Assembly: GCF_046546515.1 (NCBI RefSeq)
Contig: NZ_JBKHKJ010000017.1
Coordinates: forward strand, 1-64,000
DNA: 64,000 bases
Source: Parasediminibacterium sp046546515
GTDB taxonomy: Bacteria; Bacteroidota; Bacteroidia; Chitinophagales; Chitinophagaceae
Reading direction: 5' to 3'
Position numbers and translations under genes: made by a program. Below, one piece after another: positions 9,280 through 18,303 of this stretch; the stretch's first letter is position 1, and each line of letters starts with the position of its first letter. The notes under the pieces were generated by a model, which was given only the letters and a program-made list of their open reading frames with translations, made no database searches and was not told the DNA's origin.

Positions 9280-10236
9280 ATGAAATACACGTTTGTAGTG
9301 GCAGCAGCAGCATTTTGTTTGTTTATTTCTTGTAAAAAAAGCAGTAGTTCAGCCAGCACTAATCAAACAGTTATTAATGTTGACAAATCCAAGTTTTTGT
9401 CTGTTGGATTAGCAGAATCAATTAGTATTGTTTCCCGTACACTTTCAAACGGAACAACTGCCGATTGCTATAAAATAGTTACCAAAAGCACACCAACCGA
9501 CCATAACATGGGCCCGTGGTGCCCAACAAATATTACCGACGATGCCAGCAAAGGCGGCATTTGGCTGGAAGGTGGCAAAGTGTACGATGTGGATGGTGCT
9601 TTTGTAAAAAACCTAGCTACCTTTTACAAGGATACTACTTGGAAGATGTATAACACCACAACTGGCGTTATCACCAAAACAAAAACTTTGGCAGATTGCC
9701 AAGCTGCCGCTAACCCCAATGTAGGCGTTGCTTATAAAAACTATTGTGTAGAGTGCCTGCCTTCTTATGTGTCCACATTAACCCAAACAATATATATCCC
9801 TATTACGCCAGTAAAATTAAGCTCGCCTGTAAGCTTTGGAAATGGCCCAATGTCTGCCGGGCCAACCATCAGGGGCATTGCGTTTAATGGCGTTTTGTTC
9901 GATCCCCCAGCACCTACAAGCATCATATTGGGGGCTTACACTTTAGCCCCTTTTGACGATGCTGGCGGCCACATCAACCTAAATGCAGGTTACCACTATC
10001 ATGCAGCCACTGGCATGTCAACAAAAATTACGCAGGCAGACGGCCATGCCGCAATGATTGGTTATGCTTTGGATGGCTTTGGGATATATGAAAGATTAAG
10101 TGCTGCCGGAACAGAATATACAGATTTGGATGTAAGCAGGGGGCATTATGACTCTACAAGGGGCTACCATTACCATGTAGATAAAGCAGGTGCCAACAAT
10201 TTCATCAATAGCTTAGCTGGCGCATACGCAAACTAG
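9280..10236 (+). CDS. YHYH domain lipoprotein
   Basis: A 318-residue exported protein. The first 18 residues form a lipoprotein-type signal ending FISCKK, so Cys18 is probably lipidated. The C-terminal half carries the YHYH signature twice: GYHYHAATG near residue 243 and GYHYHVD near 295, with further conserved His and Asp residues between. YHYH proteins are secreted or surface proteins of unknown activity, and the His-rich motifs suggest metal binding (inference). Followed after 19 bp by a small membrane protein gene, probably one operon. Confidence 0.8.
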   Translation: MKYTFVVAAAAFCLFISCKKSSSSASTNQTVINVDKSKFLSVGLAESISIVSRTLSNGTTADCYKIVTKSTPTDHNMGPWCPTNITDDASKGGIWLEGGKVYDVDGAFVKNLATFYKDTTWKMYNTTTGVITKTKTLADCQAAANPNVGVAYKNYCVECLPSYVSTLTQTIYIPITPVKLSSPVSFGNGPMSAGPTIRGIAFNGVLFDPPAPTSIILGAYTLAPFDDAGGHINLNAGYHYHAATGMSTKITQADGHAAMIGYALDGFGIYERLSAAGTEYTDLDVSRGHYDSTRGYHYHVDKAGANNFINSLAGAYAN

Positions 10237-10255
10237 GACCCATAAAAGGTTAAAT

Positions 10256-10876
10256 GTGAAAATAATATATTTAATCCTGCTATTGATGAGTGCAGGGGGT
10301 GTTCATGCCCATGTTCCCGAATTATCTAGCTGTATGATGTATGAGCAAAATGGCAAAACCATATTACTCATAAGGACTTCTGTTACTGCTTTTGAAGGGG
10401 AGATAGGCTACCGATACAGCAAAGATGCTTACAAAACCCCTCAAGCATTTAAACAGTTGGTGATTAAAGATTTCGAGAAAAATTGTTTCGTAGTTATTAA
10501 TAACGACACTGTGCAATTAATCAATCCTTATATCAACCTAGGTCATGAAACCACCCTATTTGCCGAGTTGATGGATATGCCCCCAACAATAAATACTTTG
10601 CAAGTAAAGAATACGCTGTTTAAAGATTTCAACAATAACAAGTGCGAGCTAATCCTTATGCTCAAAAACTATCCACCATTTCAATATATATTGAACAAAG
10701 ACAATCAACTAGAAGTTAACCTGAAATTAGAAAATGGGAAATGGGTAGTTGATGAAGTTGCAACCCATTTCTATAAAACTTCAATATTTATATTCTGGGG
10801 CTTGTTCTTATCGCTTGCAGTAATGATAGGGGCAGTAGTAGTTGTTTTAAAAAAGAAAATGTCAAGCAATCCCTAA
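10256..10876 (+). CDS. Secreted, membrane-anchored protein of unknown function
   Basis: A 206-residue protein not assigned to a family. It has a signal peptide (residues 1-18, ending VHAH), an extracytoplasmic domain of about 150 residues that appears beta-rich, and one C-terminal transmembrane helix near 178-198 followed by KKK. It would therefore be a type-I-like membrane protein with its domain in the periplasm. Starts at GTG 10256, preceded by AAAGG; the ATG two bases earlier runs straight into a stop. Close spacing (19 bp) ties it to the YHYH gene, so the two may act on the same substrate (inference). Confidence 0.65.
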   Translation: MKIIYLILLLMSAGGVHAHVPELSSCMMYEQNGKTILLIRTSVTAFEGEIGYRYSKDAYKTPQAFKQLVIKDFEKNCFVVINNDTVQLINPYINLGHETTLFAELMDMPPTINTLQVKNTLFKDFNNNKCELILMLKNYPPFQYILNKDNQLEVNLKLENGKWVVDEVATHFYKTSIFIFWGLFLSLAVMIGAVVVVLKKKMSSNP

Positions 10877-11349
10877 CCATGCACTTAGCGGGTATGCGGT
10901 GCAAAACTTATTAGTGTTGTATTATCTTCATTGCCATGAATAGGATGTCACATTGCGTTTTCGTTGCACAAGGTTTTTGCTATTTTGGCGGATAAATCTT
11001 TTAATAACGTTTCCGAAATAACTTTCCTCAATCAGGTTAATTTCTAAAAGATTATTTAACCGCAAAGAAGCACAAAGAGAATCCCTTTTAAGAGAAAACG
11101 TTTCACTTAAAGGACACAAAGAACAGTACAAATAGGCTGATAAAATGAAAAAGTTTATTCGGAAATGGGGAAATTTATTTTAACAATTTTGCTTAAACAT
11201 AAGCTACTAATAAAAGGAGGGTGCATTCCAATCACGCTAAAAATAATTCCAAGCATTGTATTATTAAACTAACAAATAAATGACTCCTGTCATGTCCGCC
11301 TCCGTTAAAAATCAGTTTATAGCCATAAAATAGGTTTACTTTTAACGCC
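10877..11349. other. Intergenic region with a dispersed repeat
   Basis: 473 bp without a convincing gene. About 11056-11125 contains an inverted pair related to the dispersed repeat: CCGCAAAGAAGCACAAAGAG then AAAGGACACAAAGAACAG. A minus-strand open frame here is produced by the repeat. TAGGTTTA at 11331-11338 is a near match to a -7 box for the kinase gene. Confidence 0.5.
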
Positions 11350-12573
11350 ATGCAAAAAAGTATTTCTTATAATGAAGAAAGATTCCGGGCTTTGTTTGAG
11401 TATGCTAGCGACGGCATATTGGTAACGGATGCCGCGGGCGTAATTTTGCTGGTAAACCCGGCGGCGGAAAGGCTTTTTGGGTATGCAAAAGATGAGCTGC
11501 TGGGCAATAAAGTAGAAATGCTGATACCCCAACGCATAGCCGGAAAGCATATACAGCTAAGGGAAGGCTTCCACCGCAACCCACATGCCCGCTCTATGGG
11601 CACGGGCAGGGACTTGCATGGCATGAAAAAAGACAAGACAGAATTCCCCGTTGAAGTAAGCCTTAGCCCCTTTACGGCCAGCGAAGGTAATTTTGTAATA
11701 GCCTTTATCATTGATATTACCCTGCGCAAAGGCTTTGAGACAGATATACAACGCCAAAAGCAAGAATTGGAAAAACTGGCACTGGAACTGGAAAAAAGGG
11801 TAAAAGACCGCACGATGATTTTGGAGGAAGCCCTGCAGCAATTGGAAAAATCGAGGGAGGAACTGAGTGCCGCACTGGAAAAAGAAAAGGAAGTAAATGA
11901 GATGAAATCTAAGTTTGTTTCCATGGCCTCGCATGAATTCCGCACGCCACTGGCCACGATATTGTCTTCCTTGAACCTGGTGAGCCGCTACAGCGAGATG
12001 GACGATAAAACCAATGAGCAAAGGCATATACTGCGCATAAAAAAATCAATCAACCACCTTACAGATTTACTGAACGATGTATTGTCTATCAGTAAACTGG
12101 AGGAAGGCAAAACAGTTTGCTCGCCTAGCTTGTTTGATATTGCTTCATTTACTAGCCAGCTTATCTTGGAATTGGAAGAAGCATCGCAAAACAACCGCAT
12201 TGTATATACACACCATGGGGAGGCCGAGGTATTGCTGGATGATAAATTTTTGCGCATCATTTTGCTCAACCTTATTTCCAATGCCATCAAATTCTCCCCT
12301 GTTGGTGCTACCGTTGAAGTAAGCACGAAAGTAACGGAAACGGATATTGAAATAATAGTCAGCGACAACGGCATTGGCATTTCGACAGCGGATGTGGAAC
12401 ACCTTTTTGAGCGTTTTTTCCGAGGCAACAATGCTGCAAATATTCAAGGCACTGGCCTTGGCCTAAACATTGTTGCCCGCTACTTGGAACTGCTGGGCGG
12501 CACTATAAATGTAAGCAGCAAGCTGAACGAAGGCACTTCGTTTACCGTTTTACTACCTAAAAATATTGCATGA
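11350..12573 (+). CDS. PAS domain sensor histidine kinase
   Basis: A 407-residue kinase without transmembrane segments, hence cytosolic. A PAS domain covers about residues 8-128 (RFRALFEYASDGILVTD, NPAAERLFGY), a coiled coil follows at 130-190, then HisKA with the phosphoacceptor His195 in SMASHEFRTPL, and HATPase_c with N311 (NAIKFSP), D339 (DNGIGI) and GTGLGLNIV at 367-375. Its stop overlaps the next start by 4 bp, so it is translationally coupled to the REC-CRP regulator, the likely phosphotransfer partner. The signal sensed by the PAS domain is unknown; no cofactor residues are evident. Confidence 0.92.
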   Translation: MQKSISYNEERFRALFEYASDGILVTDAAGVILLVNPAAERLFGYAKDELLGNKVEMLIPQRIAGKHIQLREGFHRNPHARSMGTGRDLHGMKKDKTEFPVEVSLSPFTASEGNFVIAFIIDITLRKGFETDIQRQKQELEKLALELEKRVKDRTMILEEALQQLEKSREELSAALEKEKEVNEMKSKFVSMASHEFRTPLATILSSLNLVSRYSEMDDKTNEQRHILRIKKSINHLTDLLNDVLSISKLEEGKTVCSPSLFDIASFTSQLILELEEASQNNRIVYTHHGEAEVLLDDKFLRIILLNLISNAIKFSPVGATVEVSTKVTETDIEIIVSDNGIGISTADVEHLFERFFRGNNAANIQGTGLGLNIVARYLELLGGTINVSSKLNEGTSFTVLLPKNIA

Positions 12574-13628
12574 AAAAAATATTATTGATTGAGGACAATA
12601 CCGAAATGCGTGAAAATATCCAGGAGATACTTACGCTTGCGGGGTATGCAGTAACTGCTGCCAGTAATGGCAAGGAAGGGGTGGCTTTTGCACAAAGCGA
12701 AAAGCCAGACTTGATTGTTTGCGACATCATGATGCCATTGCTGGATGGGTATGGCGTGCTGCACATGCTATCTCGTCAAGAAAAAACGGCTAGTGTACCC
12801 TTTATTTTTTTGACGGCCAAGGCCGAGAAATCAGATTTCAGGAAGGGGATGGAAATGGGTGCAGACGATTATGTAACGAAGCCTTTTGAAGACGTAGAGC
12901 TGCTGAACGCCATAGAAAGCAGACTAAGGAAAACAGAAATTTTGAAAAAAGAATTCAGCAAGGATATACAGGGTCTGGACGATTTTATAAGCGATGTGAA
13001 AGGGATTGAAACCTTAAAAGAACTGGCAGCAAAAAGGGAATTGAAAAGCTACCGCAAAAAGGATGATATATATAAAGAGGGCAGTTACCCTAGGGGCGTG
13101 TATTTTATAGAAAAAGGCAAAGTAAAAACAGGAAGGCAAAACGACAATGGGAAAGAACTGATAACAGGGCTGTACAAAGAAGGGGAATTTTTTGGCTACC
13201 TAGCTTTGCTGGAAGATAGTAAATATAACGAAACTGCCACTGTGCTGGAAGATGCGGACATTTATTTGCTGCCGAGGGAGGAGTTTAATACACTCATTTA
13301 CCACAATCCGCATGTAGCCGCCAAGTTTATAAAAATGCTGAGCAACAGCTTGGGCGATAAAGAAAGCCAACTGGTAAAACTGGCCTATAATTCTGTGCGC
13401 AAAAAAGTGGCAGATGCACTGGTAACCTTGCACGACAGGTTTAACAAAGAGTCGGAAAAAACATTCACGATCAATATTTCGAGGGAAGACTTGGCAAATA
13501 TTGCTGGCACTGCCACCGAAAGCACCATCCGTACATTAAGCGATTTTAAAGATGAGAAGCTAGTAGAAGTGCAAGCTGGCAAAATAACCTTGCTGGATTA
13601 TAAAAAATTGCTCACGATGCGGGATTGA
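12570..13628 (+). CDS. Response regulator with CRP/FNR-type output (REC-cNMP-HTH)
   Basis: A 352-residue transcription factor joining two sensory inputs. REC domain at residues 1-120: acidic pair Glu8-Asp9, phosphoacceptor Asp52 (CDIMMP), Thr83 and Lys104 (TKPFE). A cyclic-nucleotide-binding-like beta-roll follows at about 145-260 (KDDIYKEGSYPRGVYFIEKG, GKELITGLYKEGEFFGY), then a Crp-type winged HTH at about 275-345 (SREDLANIAGTATESTIRTL). Normal CRP proteins lack REC; here phosphorylation by the coupled kinase probably gates DNA binding. Whether the roll still binds a nucleotide is open. It ends 17 bp inside the convergent next gene. Confidence 0.9.
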   Translation: MKKILLIEDNTEMRENIQEILTLAGYAVTAASNGKEGVAFAQSEKPDLIVCDIMMPLLDGYGVLHMLSRQEKTASVPFIFLTAKAEKSDFRKGMEMGADDYVTKPFEDVELLNAIESRLRKTEILKKEFSKDIQGLDDFISDVKGIETLKELAAKRELKSYRKKDDIYKEGSYPRGVYFIEKGKVKTGRQNDNGKELITGLYKEGEFFGYLALLEDSKYNETATVLEDADIYLLPREEFNTLIYHNPHVAAKFIKMLSNSLGDKESQLVKLAYNSVRKKVADALVTLHDRFNKESEKTFTINISREDLANIAGTATESTIRTLSDFKDEKLVEVQAGKITLLDYKKLLTMRD

Positions 13629-14019
13629 TTTTTGCAAAGTCCATGTGCGATGAAATAAGCTCGCCTTGCCTGTTTTGCTCAAACAATGTCCAAGCATCGG
13701 TAACGGTTGTTTCCAGCCATACATTACCCGATTTTCTAAATACCTGCGTATGCAATTTGTACAGGTGCTTAAATTTTTCTTCCAGTTCACGTACCGTCAT
13801 AAGCGGTGTTATTAAAATAGGGGAAATGTCGTACAATACAGGCCTGAACTCAAACAGTCTCTTATTGCCACTGCCAATATGCCTACGCACGCCAAGTGGG
13901 CCAGGCATATTCATATCTTTCTCAAAAAACTCAATTTTCAAAAAAGGGAAAGTGTTATTAAACACCTGCTGGACTGTTGCAATTTTCATTGCATCATCAA
14001 GTTCTATTTCCATTTCCAT
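13612..14019 (-). CDS. Conserved hypothetical protein
   Basis: A 135-residue soluble protein not recognised. It starts MEMEIEL and contains FPFLKIEFFEKDMNMPGPLG and SPILITPLMTVRELEEKF, with mixed alpha/beta character. The ATG at 14019 (giving MEMEIELDD) is chosen over one 21 bp upstream. It converges with, and overlaps by 17 bp, the REC-CRP gene. No function is proposed. Confidence 0.6.
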   Translation of the reverse strand: MEMEIELDDAMKIATVQQVFNNTFPFLKIEFFEKDMNMPGPLGVRRHIGSGNKRLFEFRPVLYDISPILITPLMTVRELEEKFKHLYKLHTQVFRKSGNVWLETTVTDAWTLFEQNRQGELISSHMDFAKINPAS

Positions 14020-14410
14020 TACTGCTACTTTATAAAGCAAAGCTATTTATCTACATAGTAAAAAATAATGACAGTTGTCAGTTCTAGTTTTTTGGGGTGC
14101 ATTTCAAATCTTCGCTTTTTATTCCCCTTTTTTATTTATCAGCAAGATAGATAATTGATGGTGATAGGCGTACCCTAATTCCCGACCTCACCCCAACCCT
14201 CTCCAAAGGGAAAGGGAGCAAGAACAAGGGAGAGGGGGCAAGAAAAAACGAGGGAATAAGAAGAACTAAGCGAAGATTTGGAATGGGTTATTTTCTGCTT
14301 TTAAGTGATTTATTTTTTTTCTATTTCTCCTTTTTGCCTATAACTCATTGATATTCAGTTGTTTGTGTTTTTTAAGCCTCATTTTTTATTATAATTTAAA
14401 TGAATTTTAT

Positions 14411-14487
14411 GATAATGTATTGATAATGGAATGATAGTTTTACTATAGTAAATTGATAATTTATTGATAAGAAACTGATAGGATTTT
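14411..14487. repeat. 11-bp imperfect tandem array (GATAATnnATT type)
   Basis: Seven consecutive 11-bp units, for example GATAATGTATT, GATAATGGAAT, GATAATTTATT, GATAAGAAACT. Phase is kept without a gap. One of five such arrays in the window. Confidence 0.8.
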
Positions 14488-14608
14488 GGTAGTGGATTAT
14501 CATTTTCCTAAACCAACTAACATCCGATGCTGGAAGCAAGGCCAAGATGCCCTTAGTTCCCCGTTTAATGTAAAATTGGCATGAATAGGTATATAGTCCA
14601 AAATAAAA

Positions 14609-14665
14609 ATCCTATATGGGGGAAATATTCCCCCATAAGTATCCAAAATTTCCCCCATATAGGAT
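14609..14665. repeat. 57-bp palindrome P1
   Basis: Perfect 18-bp arms ATCCTATATGGGGGAAAT and ATTTCCCCCATATAGGAT. The centre contains TTCCCCCAT, which can also pair with the left arm's ATGGGGGAA, giving two exclusive hairpins. Copies at 30488-30544 and 51544-51602. Confidence 0.85.
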
Positions 14666-14877
14666 ACTTTTTAAACCTAGATTTTGCAGTTGAAATCTAT
14701 TGAAAACAACAAAAAACGAAATTTTGAAATGCAGCCGTTTTTTGGAAAGGAAAATTAAACATCGACTTTCATTTTCCTTTCCAAAAAACATTTATAGACA
14801 TTGGTGGATAACAAAACGCTGGTTTAAACATGGCCTGTTCTATTTTTACCCTACTAACCTCATCGGTAAACAGGGAT

Positions 14878-15153
14878 ATGAAAATTACACAAGGAAACTT
14901 AAACAAATTAGAAGCTATTTTATCGCAGAGCGAATATATGGTACGCTACGAGAGAGGCAACTTTCAAAGTGGCTGGTGCTTGCTGGAGGCAAAAAAAGTG
15001 GTGGTGCTGAACAAGTTTTTAGATATGCCAGGCAGGGTAAATACTTTGCTAGATTTAATACCACAAATCAATATCAACTTCGATAAATTGACTTTGGAAA
15101 GCCAAAAACTATATGAGGAAGTAAGCCAGCAATTTGCAATGGCTTCTGTTTAA
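14878..15153 (+). CDS. Conserved hypothetical protein, Bacteroidetes type
   Basis: A 91-residue soluble protein, start MKITQGNLNKLEAIL, with the conserved-looking stretch MVRYERGNFQSGWCLLEAKK and KVVVLNKFLDMPGRVNTLL. I know similar short proteins in this phylum but no function. The ATG at 14878 is preferred over an in-frame ATG at 14830 because the extra 16 residues show no family character. It lies 25 bp upstream of a metallo-hydrolase gene and is probably co-transcribed with it. Confidence 0.65.
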   Translation: MKITQGNLNKLEAILSQSEYMVRYERGNFQSGWCLLEAKKVVVLNKFLDMPGRVNTLLDLIPQININFDKLTLESQKLYEEVSQQFAMASV

Positions 15154-15178
15154 TGAATTCTTTACTTATTTTTGAACG

Positions 15179-15955
15179 GTGAACAACGTTCCCTTATCTA
15201 TTACTTTTCTTGGCACTGGCACTAGTTCGGGCGTACCGATGATAGGCTGTGACTGTGCCGTTTGCACATCGCATAACCCGGAAGACAAAAGGCTAAGAAG
15301 CAGTATTTTAATAAAGTCCCCAACAACCACGCTGGTTATAGACACCACGCCAGACTTTAGGTACCAAATGCTTCGTATCAACAATAAGCATTTAGATGCG
15401 GTATTGTTCACCCACCCCCATAAAGATCATATTGCTGGGCTAGACGATGTGCGGCCATACAACTATTTCCAACATACCAGTATCCATGTATATGCAAACG
15501 CCATTACCGAGGAAAACCTCAGGCGTGAATTTTATTATGCTTTTTCCGATACAAAACTGGAGGGGCTGCCAGATATTGTTTTGCATACCATTGATTTGTC
15601 ACCATTTTCCATTGGCGATATTGATATAATCCCTATTTTAGTATGGCACAAAAAAATGCCTGTTTATGGCTACCGGATCGGCAATTTTACCTATATTACC
15701 GATGCCAACAGGATTGACGATGTGGAGAAGGAGAAAATAAAAGGGACTACCATATTGGTAATAAATGCCTTGCGGAAAAAGAAGCACCAGTCGCATTTTA
15801 CGCTGGAAGAAGCAGGTGCCATAGTAACCGAGCTTGGCATACCAGAAACCTATTTCACGCACATAAGCCACCAGCTAGGCCTCCACGATGAAATAAATAG
15901 CGAATTGCCTCAAGGCAGCTTTTTGGCTTATGATGGGTTGGTATTAAATGTATAA
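15179..15955 (+). CDS. MBL-fold metallo-hydrolase (PhnP-like)
   Basis: A 258-residue metallo-beta-lactamase-fold enzyme. The N-terminus FLGTGTSSGVPMIGCDCAVC is characteristic of the PhnP and phosphoribosyl cyclic phosphodiesterase branch. The metal motif HPHKDHIAGLDD is at about residues 79-90, with the later ligand in YITDANRI and the terminal histidine in HISHQLGLHDE. Likely a di-metal phosphodiesterase; the substrate is not known and no phn genes are near. Starts at GTG 15179. Probably in one operon with the 91-residue protein upstream. Confidence 0.88.
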   Translation: MNNVPLSITFLGTGTSSGVPMIGCDCAVCTSHNPEDKRLRSSILIKSPTTTLVIDTTPDFRYQMLRINNKHLDAVLFTHPHKDHIAGLDDVRPYNYFQHTSIHVYANAITEENLRREFYYAFSDTKLEGLPDIVLHTIDLSPFSIGDIDIIPILVWHKKMPVYGYRIGNFTYITDANRIDDVEKEKIKGTTILVINALRKKKHQSHFTLEEAGAIVTELGIPETYFTHISHQLGLHDEINSELPQGSFLAYDGLVLNV

Positions 15956-16024
15956 ATGGCTTCACTCAAATAATATGAAAATCATTTAATCAGTGGCCTA
16001 AAATGGCTATAACATAAATTCGCA

Positions 16025-17046
16025 ATGAGGCAAAAAGCAATTTCATATATACTTTTGGCTATTATCTTTTGCAATGGCTTTAAAGCTATATCACAACAGT
16101 TGGCTAATAAAGACCAACCGCTATCGGAAATAAACAAATGGTTCAACGCTTGGGAAATGGTTTGGAAAAAGTGCTACAAACTAAAAAAAATTAAGCCCGT
16201 CGATTTTGTTTTGTTTGACGAAACATTTGTTTATACAAATTCCAACATAACAGGTGAAGGCGGAGACAAAGTAGCAGGCCCAAATTTACTGAACGAAAAA
16301 ATTAAATGGATAAAGAAACCTTACAATGATTCAATAGTACAACCTAATGGACAAAAAAGAAAAGTAGAAATAATGTCTTTTGCATCCCAGAATACCAAGG
16401 GCAACCCCTTCTTCGTGATGCCATTGCCCAGTTATTGGAAAAAAAATGGGGTGAGCGACCACGGGATAGGAATTGAAATTCTAGTAACCTGTGTGTTTCT
16501 ACACGAATTTGGGCATACACAGCAAATGCAAAGCCTAGACAGCATAGATGTTGTTATTGAAAAGTATAGCAAAGCGCACCCTGCCGAAAATATTTCTGAC
16601 GACATTTTGCAAGACAATTATGAAGCCGATAGCGCATACACGTATTCCTACTCAATGGAAACAAAATTATTTAACAAGGCGGCATTTTCTACTAATGAAG
16701 CAGAAATGAAAAAATGGGCAAAAGACGGAATTGCCCTGCTAAAATCAAGGCAAACCAAATGCTTAATAACCGATAATAGAGACATTGTCATTATAGACAA
16801 TTTCTTTTAACGCTTGAAGGTGTAGGCCAATTTACTGCTTTTTTATGGCTTACTAATAAATATGGACGTGGGATGAGCGAAATGGATGCCCGAAAAGCAA
16901 TGAAAACAAAATCGTGGTCACAGGAACAAGGGATTGATGCGCTTATTTTATTGAGCAGGTTTATTACAGCTAAAGAAATAGGCAAACTTATGTTTGAAAA
17001 AAACCTAACACCTGCTATTGATTTGATTGAAAAACAAATTGAATAA
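16025..17046 (+). pseudogene. Secreted HEFGH metallopeptidase-like protein, frameshifted
   Basis: The first frame runs 16025-16810 (261 residues) with a signal peptide (1-23) and the zinc-type motif HEFGHTQQM near residue 161. It stops in DNFF at a T-rich spot. The other frame continues without a break to 17046 as LLTLEGVGQFTAFLWLTNKY and on to EKQIE. Adding one T in TTTCTTTTAA (16801-16810) restores a single protein of about 340 residues, with DNFLLTLEGVGQF across the join. Either a sequencing error or a real mutation; the tail looks intact. Family not recognised beyond the HExxH motif, and peptidase activity is unproven. Confidence 0.7.
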
Positions 17047-17088
17047 TTTTAGTAAATAAATAACCAATAAACCCCCAATAACTACACT

Positions 17089-18042
17089 ATGAAAAAAATA
17101 CTGAAAGACTATTTCACCTTCTCTAAAAAAGAAAGGAACGCAGCTATTATATTATCGCTATTCATAGGTTTCTTTTTGGCGCTGCCTTATATGTACACTG
17201 GCAAAAAGAAAATGCCCGCTGCGCTAGACCCAAAATTGCAGCAACAAATGGCCATGTTGCAACCAAACAACCCAAACAGCGATAGCAACCACAATAATGA
17301 AGATGAAGGCATAACCACTGCCTACACCCCATCGTATAACAAAGAAAATACTGTTTTTGAACCATTTGAATTTGACCCCAACACTGTTGACGCAGATGGC
17401 TGGAAAAAACTAGGCCTGCGTGAAAAAACCATCCACACCCTATTCAATTACCGCAGCAAGGGCGGGCAATTTAGGCAGCCAGAAGATATTAAGAAAATAT
17501 GGGGTCTACGGCCAGAGGAGGCAGAGCGGATAATACCTTATTGCAAAATTGCAAACACGCAGCCTGCTTACACCAATACCAAGCAAAGCTGGGCCTACCC
17601 TGCAAAAGCAGCCGCAAAGCCAACCATTGTTGACATTAACACCGCTACCACGGAAGATTTGAAACCAATACCCGGCATGGTGAATGGCATACAATACCGC
17701 ATAGTAAGGTACAGGGAAAAACTGGGCGGGTTCTTAAACATTGCACAGGTAAAAGAAACTTACAACCTGCCCGACAGTTCATTTGAACAAATGCGGCCTT
17801 ATTTCAAATTGGATAACACTAACATTGCTAAAATAAACATCAACCGTGCATCGGAATATGAATTGGGTTCGCACCCATATATCAACCGGGATATTGCAGG
17901 GGCCATTGTCTTGTACCGCCAGCAGCATGGCACCTACCAAGCGGTAAGCGACATTAAAAAGATACCATTTATCAAAGAGCCGTTATACGAAAAAATTGCC
18001 CCTTATTTAACTGTGGAGCAATATGGCACTTCGCATCCTTAG
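17089..18042 (+). CDS. Helix-hairpin-helix protein (ComEA-like)
   Basis: A 317-residue protein anchored by one N-terminal transmembrane segment (about residues 21-37). Three helix-hairpin-helix repeats follow: around 95-150 (TVDADGWKKLGLREKTIHTL), 178-240 (DINTATTEDLKPIPGM) and 245-315 (ININRASEYELGSHPYI). ComEA-type proteins bind DNA without sequence preference outside the membrane during uptake. Bacteroidetes have long versions like this. Role in competence here is inference, as no other com genes are in the window. Confidence 0.85.
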   Translation: MKKILKDYFTFSKKERNAAIILSLFIGFFLALPYMYTGKKKMPAALDPKLQQQMAMLQPNNPNSDSNHNNEDEGITTAYTPSYNKENTVFEPFEFDPNTVDADGWKKLGLREKTIHTLFNYRSKGGQFRQPEDIKKIWGLRPEEAERIIPYCKIANTQPAYTNTKQSWAYPAKAAAKPTIVDINTATTEDLKPIPGMVNGIQYRIVRYREKLGGFLNIAQVKETYNLPDSSFEQMRPYFKLDNTNIAKININRASEYELGSHPYINRDIAGAIVLYRQQHGTYQAVSDIKKIPFIKEPLYEKIAPYLTVEQYGTSHP

Positions 18043-18303
18043 CAATTAATATTTCTTTTGCTACAAAGGCCTGATGACAAGAAGTAGCCCTAAGAAAAAA
18101 GAAGGAACCCAATCTATGTTTTGCCTAACTTTTTTCCCTTAAACCTTGGTGCTTCTTTGTATTTTGGAGTCTTCGTGGCTATACTCAATCTTTGTGGCAA
18201 GCACTAGAAATAACAAAAAAAGCACTAAATATGCACGGTTGAAAACATTTCTGCAAAACCTCAACCGAAGGCTTATTTTTGCCGACTTGAAAAAAGATAT
18301 TGA
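18043..18303. repeat. Intergenic dispersed repeat, inverted pair
   Basis: Contains GCTACAAAGGCC at about 18059-18070 and the opposite-orientation arm GTGCTTCTTTGTATTTTGG then TCTTCGTGGCTA at about 18148-18182, a member of the ACGAAGGCAC family. No gene seen. Confidence 0.5.
18274..18281 (+). promoter_or_regulatory. -7 box TATTTTTG before lpxC-fabZ
   Basis: Exact TAnnTTTG 22 bp before the ATG at 18304. No -33 TTG at the usual distance, so moderate confidence; it would give a very short leader. Confidence 0.4.

Larger units (their letters stand above)
14095..14736. mobile_element. MITE-like non-coding element E1
   Basis: A 642-bp gene-free element bounded by an inverted repeat: GGGTGCATTTCAAATCTTCG at the left end, and CGAAATTTTGAAATGCAGCC at 14717-14736, 17 of 20 positions complementary. 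The left end also pairs with an internal copy at 14270-14285. In order it holds a CTCACCCCAACCCTCTCC repeat (14188-14240), a TATAACTCATTG leader (14340), an 11-bp array (14411-14487) and a 57-bp palindrome (14609-14665). Same order of parts as the element at 30043-30646. No transposase, so any mobility would be in trans. Confidence 0.6.

Noticed and set aside
14700..15086. 128-codon frame from 14700 over the E1 end and the start of the 91-residue gene
   Set aside because: Overlaps the better-supported gene at 14878 in another phase and begins inside the element's inverted repeat.
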